Shown here piece after piece: positions 22,895 through 33,312 of a stretch of DNA of 64,000 nucleotides. Each line of letters starts with the position of its first letter. The stretch's first letter is position 1. A program made the translations under genes and the position numbers. Where the stretch lies: the NCBI GenBank assembly GCA_033439255.1, contig CM065885.1, positions 2,046,001 to 2,110,000 of the forward strand, read 5' to 3'. The notes under the pieces are model-generated. The model was not told where the DNA came from. It saw only the letters and a list, made by a program, of their open reading frames with translations, and did no database searches. The stretch comes from Hericium rajendrae (Eukaryota > Basidiomycota > Agaricomycetes > Russulales > Hericiaceae).

Positions 22895-23703
22895 ATGTCG
22901 CCAGGTATGTTCTTCGGTCGCAAACGTGGTTCTCAACAGCTTTCTGACTTTTTGCTATCTCTTTTTCGCATCATCTTGTCGCTGTGATGAAGTTTTGATC
23001 ACGTCTCCTAAGATCGGCGCTGCGCGCTATGCCGCCTTCATCCTCCTACTCGGCCTGCTTCCGAATGCTCGCGCAGATGATTGCTGGATCGACCGGCGCG
23101 TCCCTCCCTAGTCTTTCGGTGTCTCGTCATACTTATCTCGTCTCTTAGGTTCGGGAGGGAACATTGTCGCCTCAGCGTCGGTGCTCGCGTCGGAATCGCA
23201 GTCGCCGTCGGTGCGTACGCCTTCCGTCTCCATACCGCACAGCCTTATAGAGCGCTCACCACCCACAGTCGTCATGATATTAATCATTCTCCTCGCCATC
23301 GTCCTCTACCGGCGACGCCGTATCCAACAACAGAACCTATCCTACATCAACCCCCAGCCGAGCTATGCCGGTGGAAATCCAGGAGGTCCCCGGGGGCGCC
23401 CAGCCTGGCCCTTACGCGGCGGGCTATGCGCCCAACTATAGCCACAACAGCTACGGGAGCCCGCAACCGCAATATACGCAACCGCAATACCCGCCCCAGA
23501 CGCTGAATGGAAGCGGTCACGGGTATGAGCCCAACGGCGGCTTTGCACCCGTGAGTGGTCAACCTGTGTCAGACTGGAGCGTATCATCGATCGCGTTTGG
23601 ACAGCCTCCTGGGCCCCCGCCTGCCCATGTTCAGCAGCAGGATTATCCCCCGCCGCAGTACTTCCCGCCTCCCAATGGTCCTCCGCCCGAGGGCAAGGTG
23701 TAA
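22895..23703 (+). CDS. single-pass membrane protein with Pro/Tyr-rich tail (apparent frameshift)
   Basis: Proposed exons: 22895-22904, 22993-23095, 23149-23210, 23269-23703. The parts are a hydrophobic signal segment (AAFILLLGLLPNARADDCWI), a short Cys-containing ectodomain (FGREHCRLSVGARVGIAVAV), a transmembrane run with stop-transfer arginines (VVMILIILLAIVLYRRRRIQ), and a cytoplasmic tail rich in Pro, Gln, Tyr and Gly (QPQYTQPQYPPQ, QQQDYPPPQYFPPPNGPPPE). Mushroom genomes carry many proteins of this layout; the function is unknown to me. Two oddities. The second intron needs a GC donor (CG, then GCGCGT) to keep frame. And the reading frame must change by one base between the membrane part and the tail, at about 23370-23390. 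That could be a real mutation or a sequence error. Confidence 0.6.
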
Positions 23704-24091
23704 AGCCCTTTGTAGCGGTCATAGACCGGGCTTTGCATCACATCCTCCGGCTTACCTTTGTATCATGACGGACATGATTATGACTACTTGGAGTTTCTTT
23801 GTATGCACATCTTAGTTCTCCTAATATGTACTTACGGATCTACCGTTGTATGTTTTTTTTTTCATTGTGCTCAGACGAATGACATGTCTACTCTCTACGG
23901 AGGTCTTGCACTGCCCGCTTCACAAAGGACATGACGTCGCGCGGAGGCATTGAATCCGTCGCGTGTAAGCCGAGCTGACCGTCCCGAGCAATGCGCAGCA
24001 TGGAAAGCAGGTCATCGCCTCAAAAGGCACAGATTCTGCAGCGTCATTCCCATAAGACCTTCCCCATTTTGGGTTTGTACGCATAGGCTGC
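23704..24091. other. intergenic, nothing recognised
   Basis: 3' flank of the membrane protein gene, with a T-rich run near 23851-23862. No gene or structured signal seen. Confidence 0.5.
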
Positions 24092-24700
24092 TCATAGCGT
24101 CTCCCGCGATCGCGTAATCTGCCGGCCTAATGCATGTCGTTGGTTTGAGCTAAGGTTATACGGGGCTGTGCAGTCGGAGCTTCCAAAAGTCGAGGATGTT
24201 GTGCCATTGGCATTTGGCGAGACGTAGCGGGGAGAGAGTACAACCGGTCGTGATGATTGGCCGGATGCCTGCTGACTGTCGTCTGAGGCATCGTAAAGCA
24301 ATCGCAAGGTCTTTTTACGCATCTTAATGTGTCCTATGTCCTCGTCGCAGAGCGAACACAAACCTTCGAGAAACATTCAACGCGCTTGAATCTCCAGATC
24401 CACTGTTTCAAGAAATGGCCGTTGCTCCAATAAGCGACTGCCGGGGCCATGTCTGCAGACGGCGGCATCATTTTCTGTCTCTTCAACCCTGGAGAATCTT
24501 CGTCCTCGAATGCTAAAGCAGCGTTCTCCTCTGCTTGAGCCAATATCACTTCAGTCTCGTCATGCTTGACGACCTGCTGCCTCGCTTTCATCGCATCCGA
24601 CCTATCCGCAGGCAACACAAAAACAAGATGATACGGCAAAGCCACCTTCAGCTGCACCCTCTCCTGGAGCTGCTGGAGCTGCTGGAGTCCGCGCATGTCG
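24092..24700 (-). CDS. candidate gene with a P-family C-terminal tail
   Basis: On the minus strand a coding-like stretch (about 24700 down to 24363) reads as Gln/Leu-rich helix (GLQQLQQLQERVQLKVALPY), then an acidic part and a basic patch (GLKRQK). After a plausible 41-bp intron (donor GTTTGTG, acceptor ATTAAG) comes MRKKTLRLLYDASDDSQQAS, which is the C-terminal tail of P3 (EILRLLYDASDDGKQASGQS). DNA similarity to P3 here is high for about 60 bp around 24240-24310. The 5' end of the gene is not clear. It could be a real gene that captured a P tail, or a chance join of a P relic with a neighbouring frame. Confidence 0.35.
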
Positions 24701-25045
24701 ACATCGTGGTGCTCCTGGTCGTGATCTGGTCAGTGGAATACGTGTATTCTGTCAAACCTGCAATGTAATAGTCGATGACGCGATGATATAAACAAAAATA
24801 CCTGGAGGAAACCTGAGGAGAATATTCAGTCCATATTATTCACGTATATGACTCCCAAACTTACATGGACATGGATTCAGCGAAGTACAATCTGACTTTC
24901 GGAGGACAGGACAATATGAAGCATCACGCGTGATGCATGTGACGTATCCGTCTCTGTTGTCGCGTTGTTGCTGAAGCACAATAGATCCGCAAAAGGCTGC
25001 AAAAACCTCCATCTCCCCTGCTCCAGTCTACCTGCAATTCGTCAG

Positions 25046-25780
25046 ATGGCATCCGAGACAAGTGACTTTGATGACACGCTGAGGAACCTCGCTGCGCCGA
25101 AGACGTCTGCGACGCTCACGATCCGCGTGATCAAGTCCTTCGAGTTTCGCACGGAGCGCAGTCTTGTCCTGCACAATGTCAATCTCGAGACGACGTCGGT
25201 TGGAGCGCTGAAGAGCATGGTGCGGGATGGTAAGTAACCTCGTATTGGAAACTGGCCTGCTGATCGGTTGATTCGGTCGATTGCTTTTGTAGCGATCTCG
25301 ACCAAGCCAGGATGGAAGCCGTATCGGACTGCAAAGTTTGGTGGGTTCTCGAGTCGCGATTGCCAGATATTCTGTGGCCAGGTTTAATTAATCTTTCTCT
25401 CATTAGATACCCTCAAATTATATACAAAGGCTCATGGCGCGAAAGTACGCTTTGGTCTTACTCGATTTACAGTTTCCATGTTCATCTCCCGAATTGCAGA
25501 CCTCAAATCTAATCATCAACCTCGGAAACGACGACTGGATACTTGACGACGATGAGAAAATGCTTGCTGATTATGACATCGGTGTGCTGCATTCATCGAA
25601 GTGTGGTCGCGGCAAATACTGATGAATTGTCTTACAGAGAATGAGACCGAAATCAGTTTCTTTGCTCGGGATCTGTACGAGCAATTCAAGAGTAATCCCG
25701 AGGTATGTATATAAGACAATATGAAGCCATAATATGTATCTGTATTTCTGACATGTCTCATCTAGGTGAAGTGGGAGTAG
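25046..25780 (+). CDS. UPF0538 (C2orf76-like) family protein, 143 aa
   Basis: Six exons: 25046-25229, 25293-25340, 25407-25444, 25500-25581, 25638-25702, 25766-25780; introns 55-66 bp. The spliced protein follows the UPF0538 pattern: an N-terminal TLTIRVIKSFEFR strand, SLVLHNVNLETT, STKPGWKPYRTAKFDTLKLY, TKAHGAKTSNLIINLGNDDW, then ILDDDEKMLADYDIENETEI, SFFARDLYEQFKSNPEVKW. Length is normal for the family, whose molecular role is not known; the layout resembles ubiquitin-like folds (inference). The start at 25046 gives a short acidic leader before the conserved part; a frame extending upstream has no family support. No obvious operon-like or paired neighbour. Confidence 0.9.
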
Positions 25781-26491
25781 CAAGGGATGAAGAATCCTTC
25801 CATCGATAACCTCATACCGATTTTTCAAGTTGCATCCGATCTTTGGACCCAGCATAAGGGATTTACTCATCTGCATCTTTCGATGCAATAGCACGGAGAG
25901 TTGGGTTATGTGCAATCAGGTAGTTTCTTTATTCCTTGGTATATCTCTTCGATTTGTATGTGGGACAATAGCGATGTAGTCGTGATCTGACGCTTGTATT
26001 TTCAGGGAGAAGCATGGCTCATAATGACAGTTACTTTTTGAAACCCCATCTACATGCCGTCCCGAGATTATGGATAAAACTCCAGTTGCTTCACTCGCTG
26101 GGATCATGGTTCTGCGTAAGAGAGTTTACCTTGCGGAATCCGTGGTTGTTGATCGGCATACATAGCACTCAATTAAGTACGAACCGGTATGTTTGCAATC
26201 CTGGACGGAATGCTCCAGTACTCGTTGCACTGTGGGCTATTCAACTGGATCACCATAGCCGACCGCGGCGTGGAGGCTGCGGTCACTCAACGATACTATA
26301 TTACCTTGTATGGAAGGATGTACGATCGTAGCCGAGCACCTCCGGGCGCTCGGCGGTCAGAGCGAGCACGCTGATGGCGTCGAACATGACGAATATGTAC
26401 ACCTTCTTTCCATATCCTGATTCCTCAGCTCGACGTGTACGCCATATAATGGGTAATCTAATATTACTTTCTTACGACGACCTGCGGCGAC
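25781..26491. other. intergenic, nothing firm
   Basis: Holds the 3' flank of the UPF0538 gene and the promoter of the monooxygenase gene. A short minus-strand stretch near 26335-26390 reads like protein (FDAISVLALTAERPE) but has no start, exon partner or family I can name. Confidence 0.4.
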
Positions 26492-28249
26492 ATGAACAGT
26501 TTCTTCCAGCTGGCGGTTTCCCTCCTAACGTTTAGCTTTGGCAGTCCATTTCAGGACACGGAAACTGGGCAGATATGTCTAGCTGGACCCGCAGCTAATG
26601 TCACGAAATCTATTGCGATAATAGGCGGCGGGACTGCCGGCGTGAGCGTGCTGAAGACGTTGCTCATCGATCTTCCGGAGCAGGAAAGACAAGGCTGGGA
26701 GGTGGTCCTCTTCGACCAGAGACATGATGTGGGCGGCCTCTGGTGAGTGGGCTCCGTGCTTCGCAAAGTATCAGCTTGACATGCTGGTATGAACAGGCTG
26801 CCGGATCCGCAGACCCCACACCCACCTGTCCTGCCTGAAACGCCTTTATACCCTCGTCTAAGGACCAATACACCGCATCCAACGAGTACGTTCTCTCCGC
26901 TGCCCAAACGAATGTGTCACTAACGTATTCGGCAGTGACTATCCCTAGATTTCCGTTTAGACCAGAAACCGCATTGTATCCCCAACATCCTTCCGTGCTG
27001 CAGTATCATGCAGATATCATTACGCACTGGAATCTCTCCTCGTATCTGAAATTGAACCACGAAGTGCTGCGAACTCAATGGCATGGCACGAACGAGACGG
27101 GTCATTGGAAGGTCGATGTCAAGGATCGCGTCCACGACAGAACCAAGCACTTCACTTTCGACCACCTAATCGTAGCGAACGGTCACAACCATTATCCCTT
27201 CGAACCCGAGTTTGAGGGTCGCGATCTCTGGGAAACACGAGGAACGAATAGAACTATTATCCACTCCATTTTCTATCGCAACCCCGAGGACTACAAGGGC
27301 AAGAATGTCGTCGTTGTTGGCGGCGGTGCCAGTGGTCGGGACGCCGCGCAGCAAATCGTTGAGTTTGCGAATTCGGTAGGCAACATGAGGCTTCGACTGT
27401 AGTCCATGCTGATAGCAATACTAGACATATGTCTCGCTCAAGGCACAGAACTATACAGCCCAGCCCTTCCCCGACATCCCTGGCGCCGAGTTCAAACCTC
27501 GCATAGAGCGCTTTACGGAACACGCCATCGTCTTCGACGACAACACGACCCTCACGCACATCGACACCGTCATCCTCGGCACCGGCTACGAATACCGCGT
27601 CCCCTTCCTAACCGCTGGCGGGCACCTCCCGGTTGCACCACGGCTCTCGCTCTCCCCGAACGACCACCTCAGCACGAACCTGCGCTACATCCGCCCGCTC
27701 TACCGACACGTGCTCTCGCTCGACCCCGCCTACCCGCTCGGCTCGCTCTACTTCATCGGCCTGCCCATCTTCGTCGCAAACGCGATCTCCGACACCGCGC
27801 AGGCGCTCTTCGCCGCGCACACGCTCGCGGACCCGTCGCTGCTGTCCACGCGGCGTGCCTTCCTCGCGGACCTCGCCGCGCAGGAGGCGCGCCTGCGCGC
27901 GCGCGGGCACGACCCCGCGTACGTCGGGCACCGGCTCCTGGGCGAGCAGGGCGCGCGGGCGTACCAGGACGGGCTCGTCGCGTACCTGCAGGCGCGCGGG
28001 CGCGGCGGGTGGCCGGGCGTGCCGCGCGCGGGGGTGCGCTTCACGGAGGAGTGGCGCACGTTTGGGCGGAACGAGACGCTGGTCCTGCGGAAGGCGTGGT
28101 TGCGCGTGGAGGGCGAGGGCGAGGCGGCGGTGCGGGCGTGGTTGGCGGGCGTCGAGACGGAAGAGGAGTGGGCGGACCTGATGGTGCGGCTTGTGGAGTG
28201 GGAGAGCCGGAAGGAGGGGGACGAGGGCGCGTTGGTTCGGTGTGCGTGA
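26492..28249 (+). CDS. FMO-type flavin-dependent monooxygenase, 534 aa
   Basis: Four exons: 26492-26742, 26797-26885, 26936-27375, 27425-28249. A hydrophobic N-terminus (MNSFFQLAVSLLTFSFGSPF) suggests a signal peptide or membrane anchor. The FAD-binding Rossmann motif GGGTAG is at residues 45-50, followed by FDQRHDVGGLW. The FMO motif region is FEPEFEGRDLWE..TIIHSIFY (His-Ser at 223-224). The NADPH-binding motif GGGASG is at 242-247, and LGTGYEYRVPFL (311-322) is the C-terminal LxTGY motif. Such enzymes add one oxygen atom of O2 to N, S or C of a substrate using NADPH. The substrate is unknown. The last exon becomes very GC-rich after about 27700, with almost all third positions G or C, unlike the first three exons. 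It converges with the MRG gene. Confidence 0.92.
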
Positions 28250-28542
28250 GTGGCTTGCCTGCAGGCGATGCGTGGCACTTGGTGTTGCTTTCTTTCGCAT
28301 AACTTAGCATTGTCCAGCTTTGTACTGTAGTCTTTGTCCGATACTAGCACTGCAGGATCAGAGTAGGCAAAGCACCCAGCAGACTGGTGACACAGTGATG
28401 TCCATTATGTGCACAGAAGAATTACATACAGGAAGCTCGAGTCAATAAAAGCAGCAAGACAGAATGTCGATAAAGTAAATAAAGAGTACCATCTCCAGCG
28501 TTGAAGCTGAAGCGCTGAAGAATCGCGAGTGCTGCGGCGCTG

Positions 28543-29773
28543 TCATGACCGCGAGAGGTTCTGGTACTGAAGGGAAGCGGATTCGTACTCGATCTGGAAG
28601 ATGCGATTCCGCTCGCGCATCATGAAGCTGCAAACGAGCAGCCCATCAGCGAATCGGCAGACGGCAAAGGGCGAAAAACGCACTCGATGAGCTCCGTGAC
28701 ATAGTCCCGCAGGAGCGCCACGCTCTCCGGGTCCATCGTCGAGCTCGCGACCATCTGCGGCAGACTCACTGCCAGCGACAACAACAATCCATCAGCATCT
28801 AGCGTGAACGAGCGACAAAGGCCACACGCACCGATCATACGCAGGAGGTGCTCCGCGCCATAGACCGCGCTCATCTCCTTCTCCTCGCCGACCTTGACCG
28901 TCGGGCCCGTCACGAAGCGCTTGCGGACCTCCGCGTACTGCGGGCGCTCGAAGCGGTAGAGCAGGTTCGCGCCGAGCGCGCGGTCGAAGTAGGTCTGCAG
29001 GCCCGCGATGACCGTCGGCAGCAGCACCGCCGGGTCGCGAAGACTACGACGACGGTTCAGTTCATCAGTGCGATTGGCATGCGATGTGCGCGGGACGGGA
29101 CGTACTGCGGCGGCGGCTTCGCAAGGATGTGCGCCTTGAACTCCTGCAGAATCTCCACGACCGTCGGCGTGCGCGGCAGCGTCACCAGCTAACCCCCCAC
29201 CCCCCAATCAGCCATCTTACCCCACAACACCCACACAGCGCAAGCCACGCACCTGGTTATTCTTCGTGACCGCCTCCCAATCATCCACAAGCAGCACCTT
29301 CATAATCTCCGGCGTCGCCAGCCTCAGATCCGGTCGGCGCGCATCGTCCTCCTCGCGCGCGCGCTTCCCGCGGCCCTCCTTCCGCCGCGCCGCAGGCGCC
29401 GCCTTCGCGCTCGCGCCCGCCTTGCTCGACGCGCTCGCGGCGCTGGCCGCGCTCTGGGCCTGCTGCAGCGACTTTTGCAGCGCGAGGTTCGTCTCGCTGA
29501 ACTTGAGCAGGCGCGGCGGCGGGACCCACTCGTCCCACCTGCGTGCGGGGGTGGTTAGTCAGTGAAGGCAAGGAGGGAGGGAAGGGGGGAGGGGGAGGGG
29601 GCGCACGTCTGTTTCCAGCCCTTGTAGTGCACGTAGTAGTGCGGGCCGACGGAGCCCAGCTTGGTGGTGTGCTCGTCCCAGGTCTCGGTCTTGAGGACCT
29701 TGGCCTCGTAGACGAGCGGGCCGTGGTAGCACAGCACGCGCTCGTTGATTGCAAAGCCGTTCGTCGTCGTCAT
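28543..29773 (-). CDS. eaf3: MRG15/Eaf3 chromatin protein, 308 aa
   Basis: Six exons on the minus strand: 29607-29773, 29253-29538, 29097-29188, 28832-29043, 28684-28768, 28543-28627. The N-terminal chromo (barrel) domain, about residues 1-75, has YEAKVLKTE, HYYVHYKGWKQTWDEWV and the aromatic residues that bind methyl-lysine. A Lys/Arg/Ala linker follows, then the MRG domain: IMKVLLVDDWEAVTK, VEILQEFKAHI, GLQTYFDRALGANLLYRFER, YGAEHLLRMIVSLPQ, ESVALLRDYVTELIDFMMRE and the C-terminal EYESASLQYQNLS. Eaf3/MRG15 recruits NuA4-type acetyltransferase and Rpd3S-type deacetylase complexes to H3K36-methylated genes. The third intron (29044-29096) needs the weak donor GTCCCG but is required for frame. 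A broken partial copy lies at 960-1553. Confidence 0.94.
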
Positions 29774-30686
29774 GCTCGCGGCGGTAAGTGTGAGAGGAGC
29801 GTTGTGACGCCGCAGCGATGTGTGGAGTGTGCACAGCTGAGGGAGCGCGGAGATGTTGGAATGTTCTGGAGTGGGAGTGACGATGATGGAATCGGCGTGC
29901 GCGCGGCGGGTGGCGCGCAGCGCCGCGCACGTCGACGACGTGGGACTCTTTCGCCCGACTCATCACATAACAATCTCTGCGCTAGAGAAATAGTGGACAA
30001 TACTGGACTTCATAGATGCATAGATACATACATCACATACGACATAATCAAAGGCTGCGAGGAAAAGCAACGGAAAATGGAGCAGTAGAACGAAAACATA
30101 GATTGCATAGACCGAACAAATGATCAGGTATAAATAGTGCAAAAACAAAGCTCCAATGCGACATGCAGCGAACGAATGACATGCGGAGAAGGGAAAATGT
30201 GCAATGAAAATCCAGTGAGAGATAAGATGGAGCAGACAGATCACGAAAAGCGGCGGTCGTGTGGACATTTTTGAGAGTCGGTGGGCTTCGCTGAGGCATG
30301 GGGCGTGGGTGAGATCGGTCCGCTTGTGGTGGACGGAGTGCAGGTCGAGATGAGCAGAGTTCTTTGCGTGCTGTGTGTCGCAAGATCGAGGGCAGGAAAC
30401 CGGAAAGACATGTACACATGACCGGGGGCGTCGAGGCGACAGCGAGGAAAACGGGCGCAGCTGACAACCACCGCGAATGAAAGCACGGCCGCAGTCGGTG
30501 AAGGGGAAAGCTGCTGTCGATGAAGATGAATGACGCAGAGCATGAGGCGCAGATGATCCATGAGTGAGACCCGAGGTGACAAGGGTATGAAGTGCGCCCC
30601 TACGCCGTCGCCGTCGTGCGTGTGTGCGTGGCATGGGCCGATCGCTTACTGACATCCATCGCACAGTCCGCGCCCGCCCCGCCGCC
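29774..30686. other. intergenic; left edge of the 13.5-kb repeat near 30.6 kb
   Basis: Promoter of the MRG gene on the left; 3' flank of the first kinase gene on the right. From roughly 30600 rightwards it begins to resemble the junction before the second kinase gene (44570 onward). No gene seen. Confidence 0.5.
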
Positions 30687-32351
30687 CTACGCCCACGCCG
30701 CCTCCGCGCGCTTCTTGCACGCCTCACACACCCGCCCGCGATGCGGCGTCCGGCTCCCCACCATCCAATCGAACCCGCCCCACCCCTCCGGCCCGCCGCC
30801 CCCGGCGCTGCTGCTGCTGCTTGCGCTGTCGACGTCGTCCGGGTATCGCACGCCGATATGGTCACCGAGCCCGCGCAGCAGATCGCGCACGAACGCATAG
30901 TCCGGCATCTCGCCGAACTGCAGCTCGCGCGCGTACGCGTGCAGCACGCCGAACTCGCGCGGGAGGTTGTGCGTGAGCGTGCCCTGCGCTGCGATCTTCG
31001 CGTCGCGGATGATTTCCCACGTCGCGGCGACGGTCGGGGCCTTGAGCTTCCGCCAGGGCAGCGTGCCGCGGAGGAAGTAGATGAGCATGTAGGAGAGGGA
31101 CTCGAGGTCGTCGCGCGGGGAGCATTCTGCGCGAGTCAGCATTACGTACGCGGGACGGGGAGAAAAGGCGCACCGATGCCGAGATGGGTGTTGAGGGACG
31201 CGAAGAGCGAGGTGCCGACGCCGTGGCGCGTGTCCTGGTGGTAGGGGATGTGCACGCCTGTGCGCGCATCGCGGTACTTCTTCGCGAGGCCAAAGTCAAT
31301 GACGTTGACGAGGTGCGCGGCGCGGCTCGTGCCCATGACGAAGTTGGCGGGCTTAATGTCGCGGTGGACGAGGTCGTGTGTGTGTATGAACTCGAGACGG
31401 GAGATCTGCGTGAAGGCCAAGTCAGCCTCGAAATTGAAATGGACATCCTGGTGAGTTTCCAGCTAATCACAGCCATTTACAAAACGATAGGCCATCCCGA
31501 GCAAAAACATAGACATCTTTTTGAGTCGGAAAAGATCGGACATCGCTTGCAATTGTATGGCACTGCGCCTCGGCCACGCCAGACTCTTCGCCGTGTCCCT
31601 GCTGCCGTGCTGCCGTCACCACCGAGTGTGAGCTAGTCAAGCTTAACCCATACTATTGGACATCCGACGGACGATACTCAATGCAGGTTTATGTCGACAA
31701 ATTTCAGCCAACGCTTTGTTCGGAGACAAAGAGATGGCTGGAATGAGTTGGCACAAACCCACTTCAGTGACAGCCAAGCCGAAATTGGCTGATGCCTGAG
31801 GTGAACACAACGCCTATATATCTTACGATCTCGGGAAGGCCTATTGATTTGTAAACGGCTGAAACAGCTGTAGCTGTCATGACAGTGTCATGACGCGCCA
31901 GACAGACGCCCGAACGCGCCAGGAACGGAGGGCAGGAAAATAGACGCACCAGCTGGTCCGCGAGGAGCAGGACGGTCTTGAGCGAGAAGTGGCGGTTGCA
32001 CATCTTGAAGAGGTCCTCCAATGAAGGACCGAGGAGGTCTATGACCATGACGTTGTAGTCGCCCTGCCTGCCGGACCAGATGATCCAGGGCACGCCGGGG
32101 CCGCCCATGAGCGACCTGTAGATCTTGGACTCCTGTCGGAGGGGACTGTAGACGTCCTTGGTGATGGCAGGCTCGACCTTGATGGCGACTTCCTTGCCCG
32201 CGACGGTGTGCACGCCGTAGAAGACGGTGCCTGTGGCGAGAAAAGGTCAGCGTTGGCATCACGAGGGCGATGGCGGGGGCAGCGACGCACCGCATCCGCC
32301 AATGGCGAGCTTCTCCTCGAGTCGATATTTACCACCGAAGGTAAAGTCCAT
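30687..32351 (-). CDS. casein kinase 1-type protein kinase, copy 1 (337 aa)
   Basis: Four exons on the minus strand: 32291-32351, 31950-32230, 31174-31405, 30687-31126. CK1 features: VAIK (Lys38), HRDIKPANF (128-136), [11 protein letters not shown] (DFG 151-153), [20 protein letters not shown] followed by [32 protein letters not shown]1 enzymes phosphorylate Ser/Thr in many pathways. The kinase is short: the tail after the domain ends in a Cys/Lys motif (CEACKKR). The glycine loop reads LAIGGCG where CK1 normally has IGSGSFG, so its first Gly is Ala. Intron 2 (31406-31949) is 544 bp against 71 bp in copies 2 and 3. The 5' half is identical to the other copies; the 3' half differs at many sites, including the Ser/Gly-rich stretch near the end. 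Confidence 0.9.
31446..31889. other. insertion of about 450 bp in CK1 copy 1, intron 2
   Basis: The flanks GAAATGGAC (left) and CATGACGCG (right) adjoin closely in copies 2 and 3; here about 450 bp separate them. The right end holds nested palindromes (ACAGCTGTAGCTGT, then TGTCATGACAGTGTCATGAC). No coding frame or clear target-site duplication is seen, so the class is undetermined. Alternatively the other copies lost it. Confidence 0.45.
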
Positions 32352-32467
32352 ACTGTTGATAGTATTGCAGTGGCGGCGAGACATGGAATAAACAAACAAT
32401 TAGCACTGCGAGGGTCGAGTTGATTTTGGCCAAAATGAAGTGCTGTGTACCTGTACTTGATGGTGCG

Positions 32468-32482
32468 CTGTCTATATAAGCG
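32468..32482 (-). promoter_or_regulatory. TATA-like element upstream of the kinase genes
   Basis: The word GCTTATATAGACA on the minus strand lies about 120 bp before the kinase ATG; it is present unchanged at about 45988-46002 and 59510-59524. Position is plausible for a fungal core promoter, but no start site is known. Confidence 0.35.
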
Positions 32483-32599
32483 TTCCTTGAGGATGAATAG
32501 GAGGCCGGTCGACGGGGTGGCATCCACACTTGCGGGCGAGCAGAAACGAGTTGAGCCTGAAGCAAACGTGAACTCAACCGACATGGTCCTCAACTGCTG

Positions 32600-33312
32600 C
32601 TGACTAATCATTGTTGTTTGCCTTTTATGGGCACCCTGATATCATCTGCGCCTGTTCTGCCTCTGCTTCCCTTCACATCATGGACGTTGTGGGCACCTGC
32701 AGGCCTTCATATTCGATCTCTATGGCGACTCTGGCCCATGTAGGCACTCCTGCTCCCGCGCACGCACGTCTGCTCGTTTCCCTGACCTTCGCCGCGCACA
32801 CCCATGATCTGAGATCGCCATCCCGCAGCGCCTGCACCCTGCCGTTCTGGCCCTTGGACTGCGTGACCGTCTCCGCGCGCAGAGTTGCAACTTAGTCGTT
32901 GTTCTAGTTACTAGAGCACGCAGCCGCTCCCCTTGGTGAGTGCGACTTGGTCGGTTTCGCGCTTTCCCCTTTGTGCGCTCGACTTGGTCGTTTTCGCGCT
33001 CTTTATGCGCTCGGCTCGCTCTGCGCCGTTTCTACTCTTCTCGGTGCGCTCGATTTTATCTATTTACTGTGCGATGCCAGCGTTCTTTCCACGTTCTTCG
33101 CCTCCCGCCGCTTTTTCTCGTTCTGAACGCGCAAGTTCTCACCCCGCACACTCTGAAATCCGTCCTCGGCGAGAAACGCAGATCGGACGCACAGCAACTC
33201 GGCCAGAAATCGCGCTGCATCGACCTGGAATGCGGCAGGGCTGCAAGTCCCGCACAACCACATCGATCGGGACTTTCGCCGCGCGGACATGAGCATGCCG
33301 CCCCGTCACGGC
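32600..33312. other. kinase upstream region, no gene seen
   Basis: Pyrimidine-rich, with repeated GTGCGCTCGA(C/T)TT words around 32935-33055. Identical in U2 (46120-46832) and U3 (59642-60354). No supported coding region. Confidence 0.45.

Noticed and set aside
27406-28310. Long antisense and alternative frames (up to 298 codons) over the monooxygenase
   Set aside because: They are shadows of a very GC-rich coding exon. The monooxygenase frame has the conserved motifs; the others are Arg/Ala/Pro-rich noise.
31406-31949. Extra exon within the long intron of CK1 copy 1
   Set aside because: No frame within it continues the kinase, and copies 2 and 3 join the same exons with a 71-bp intron.
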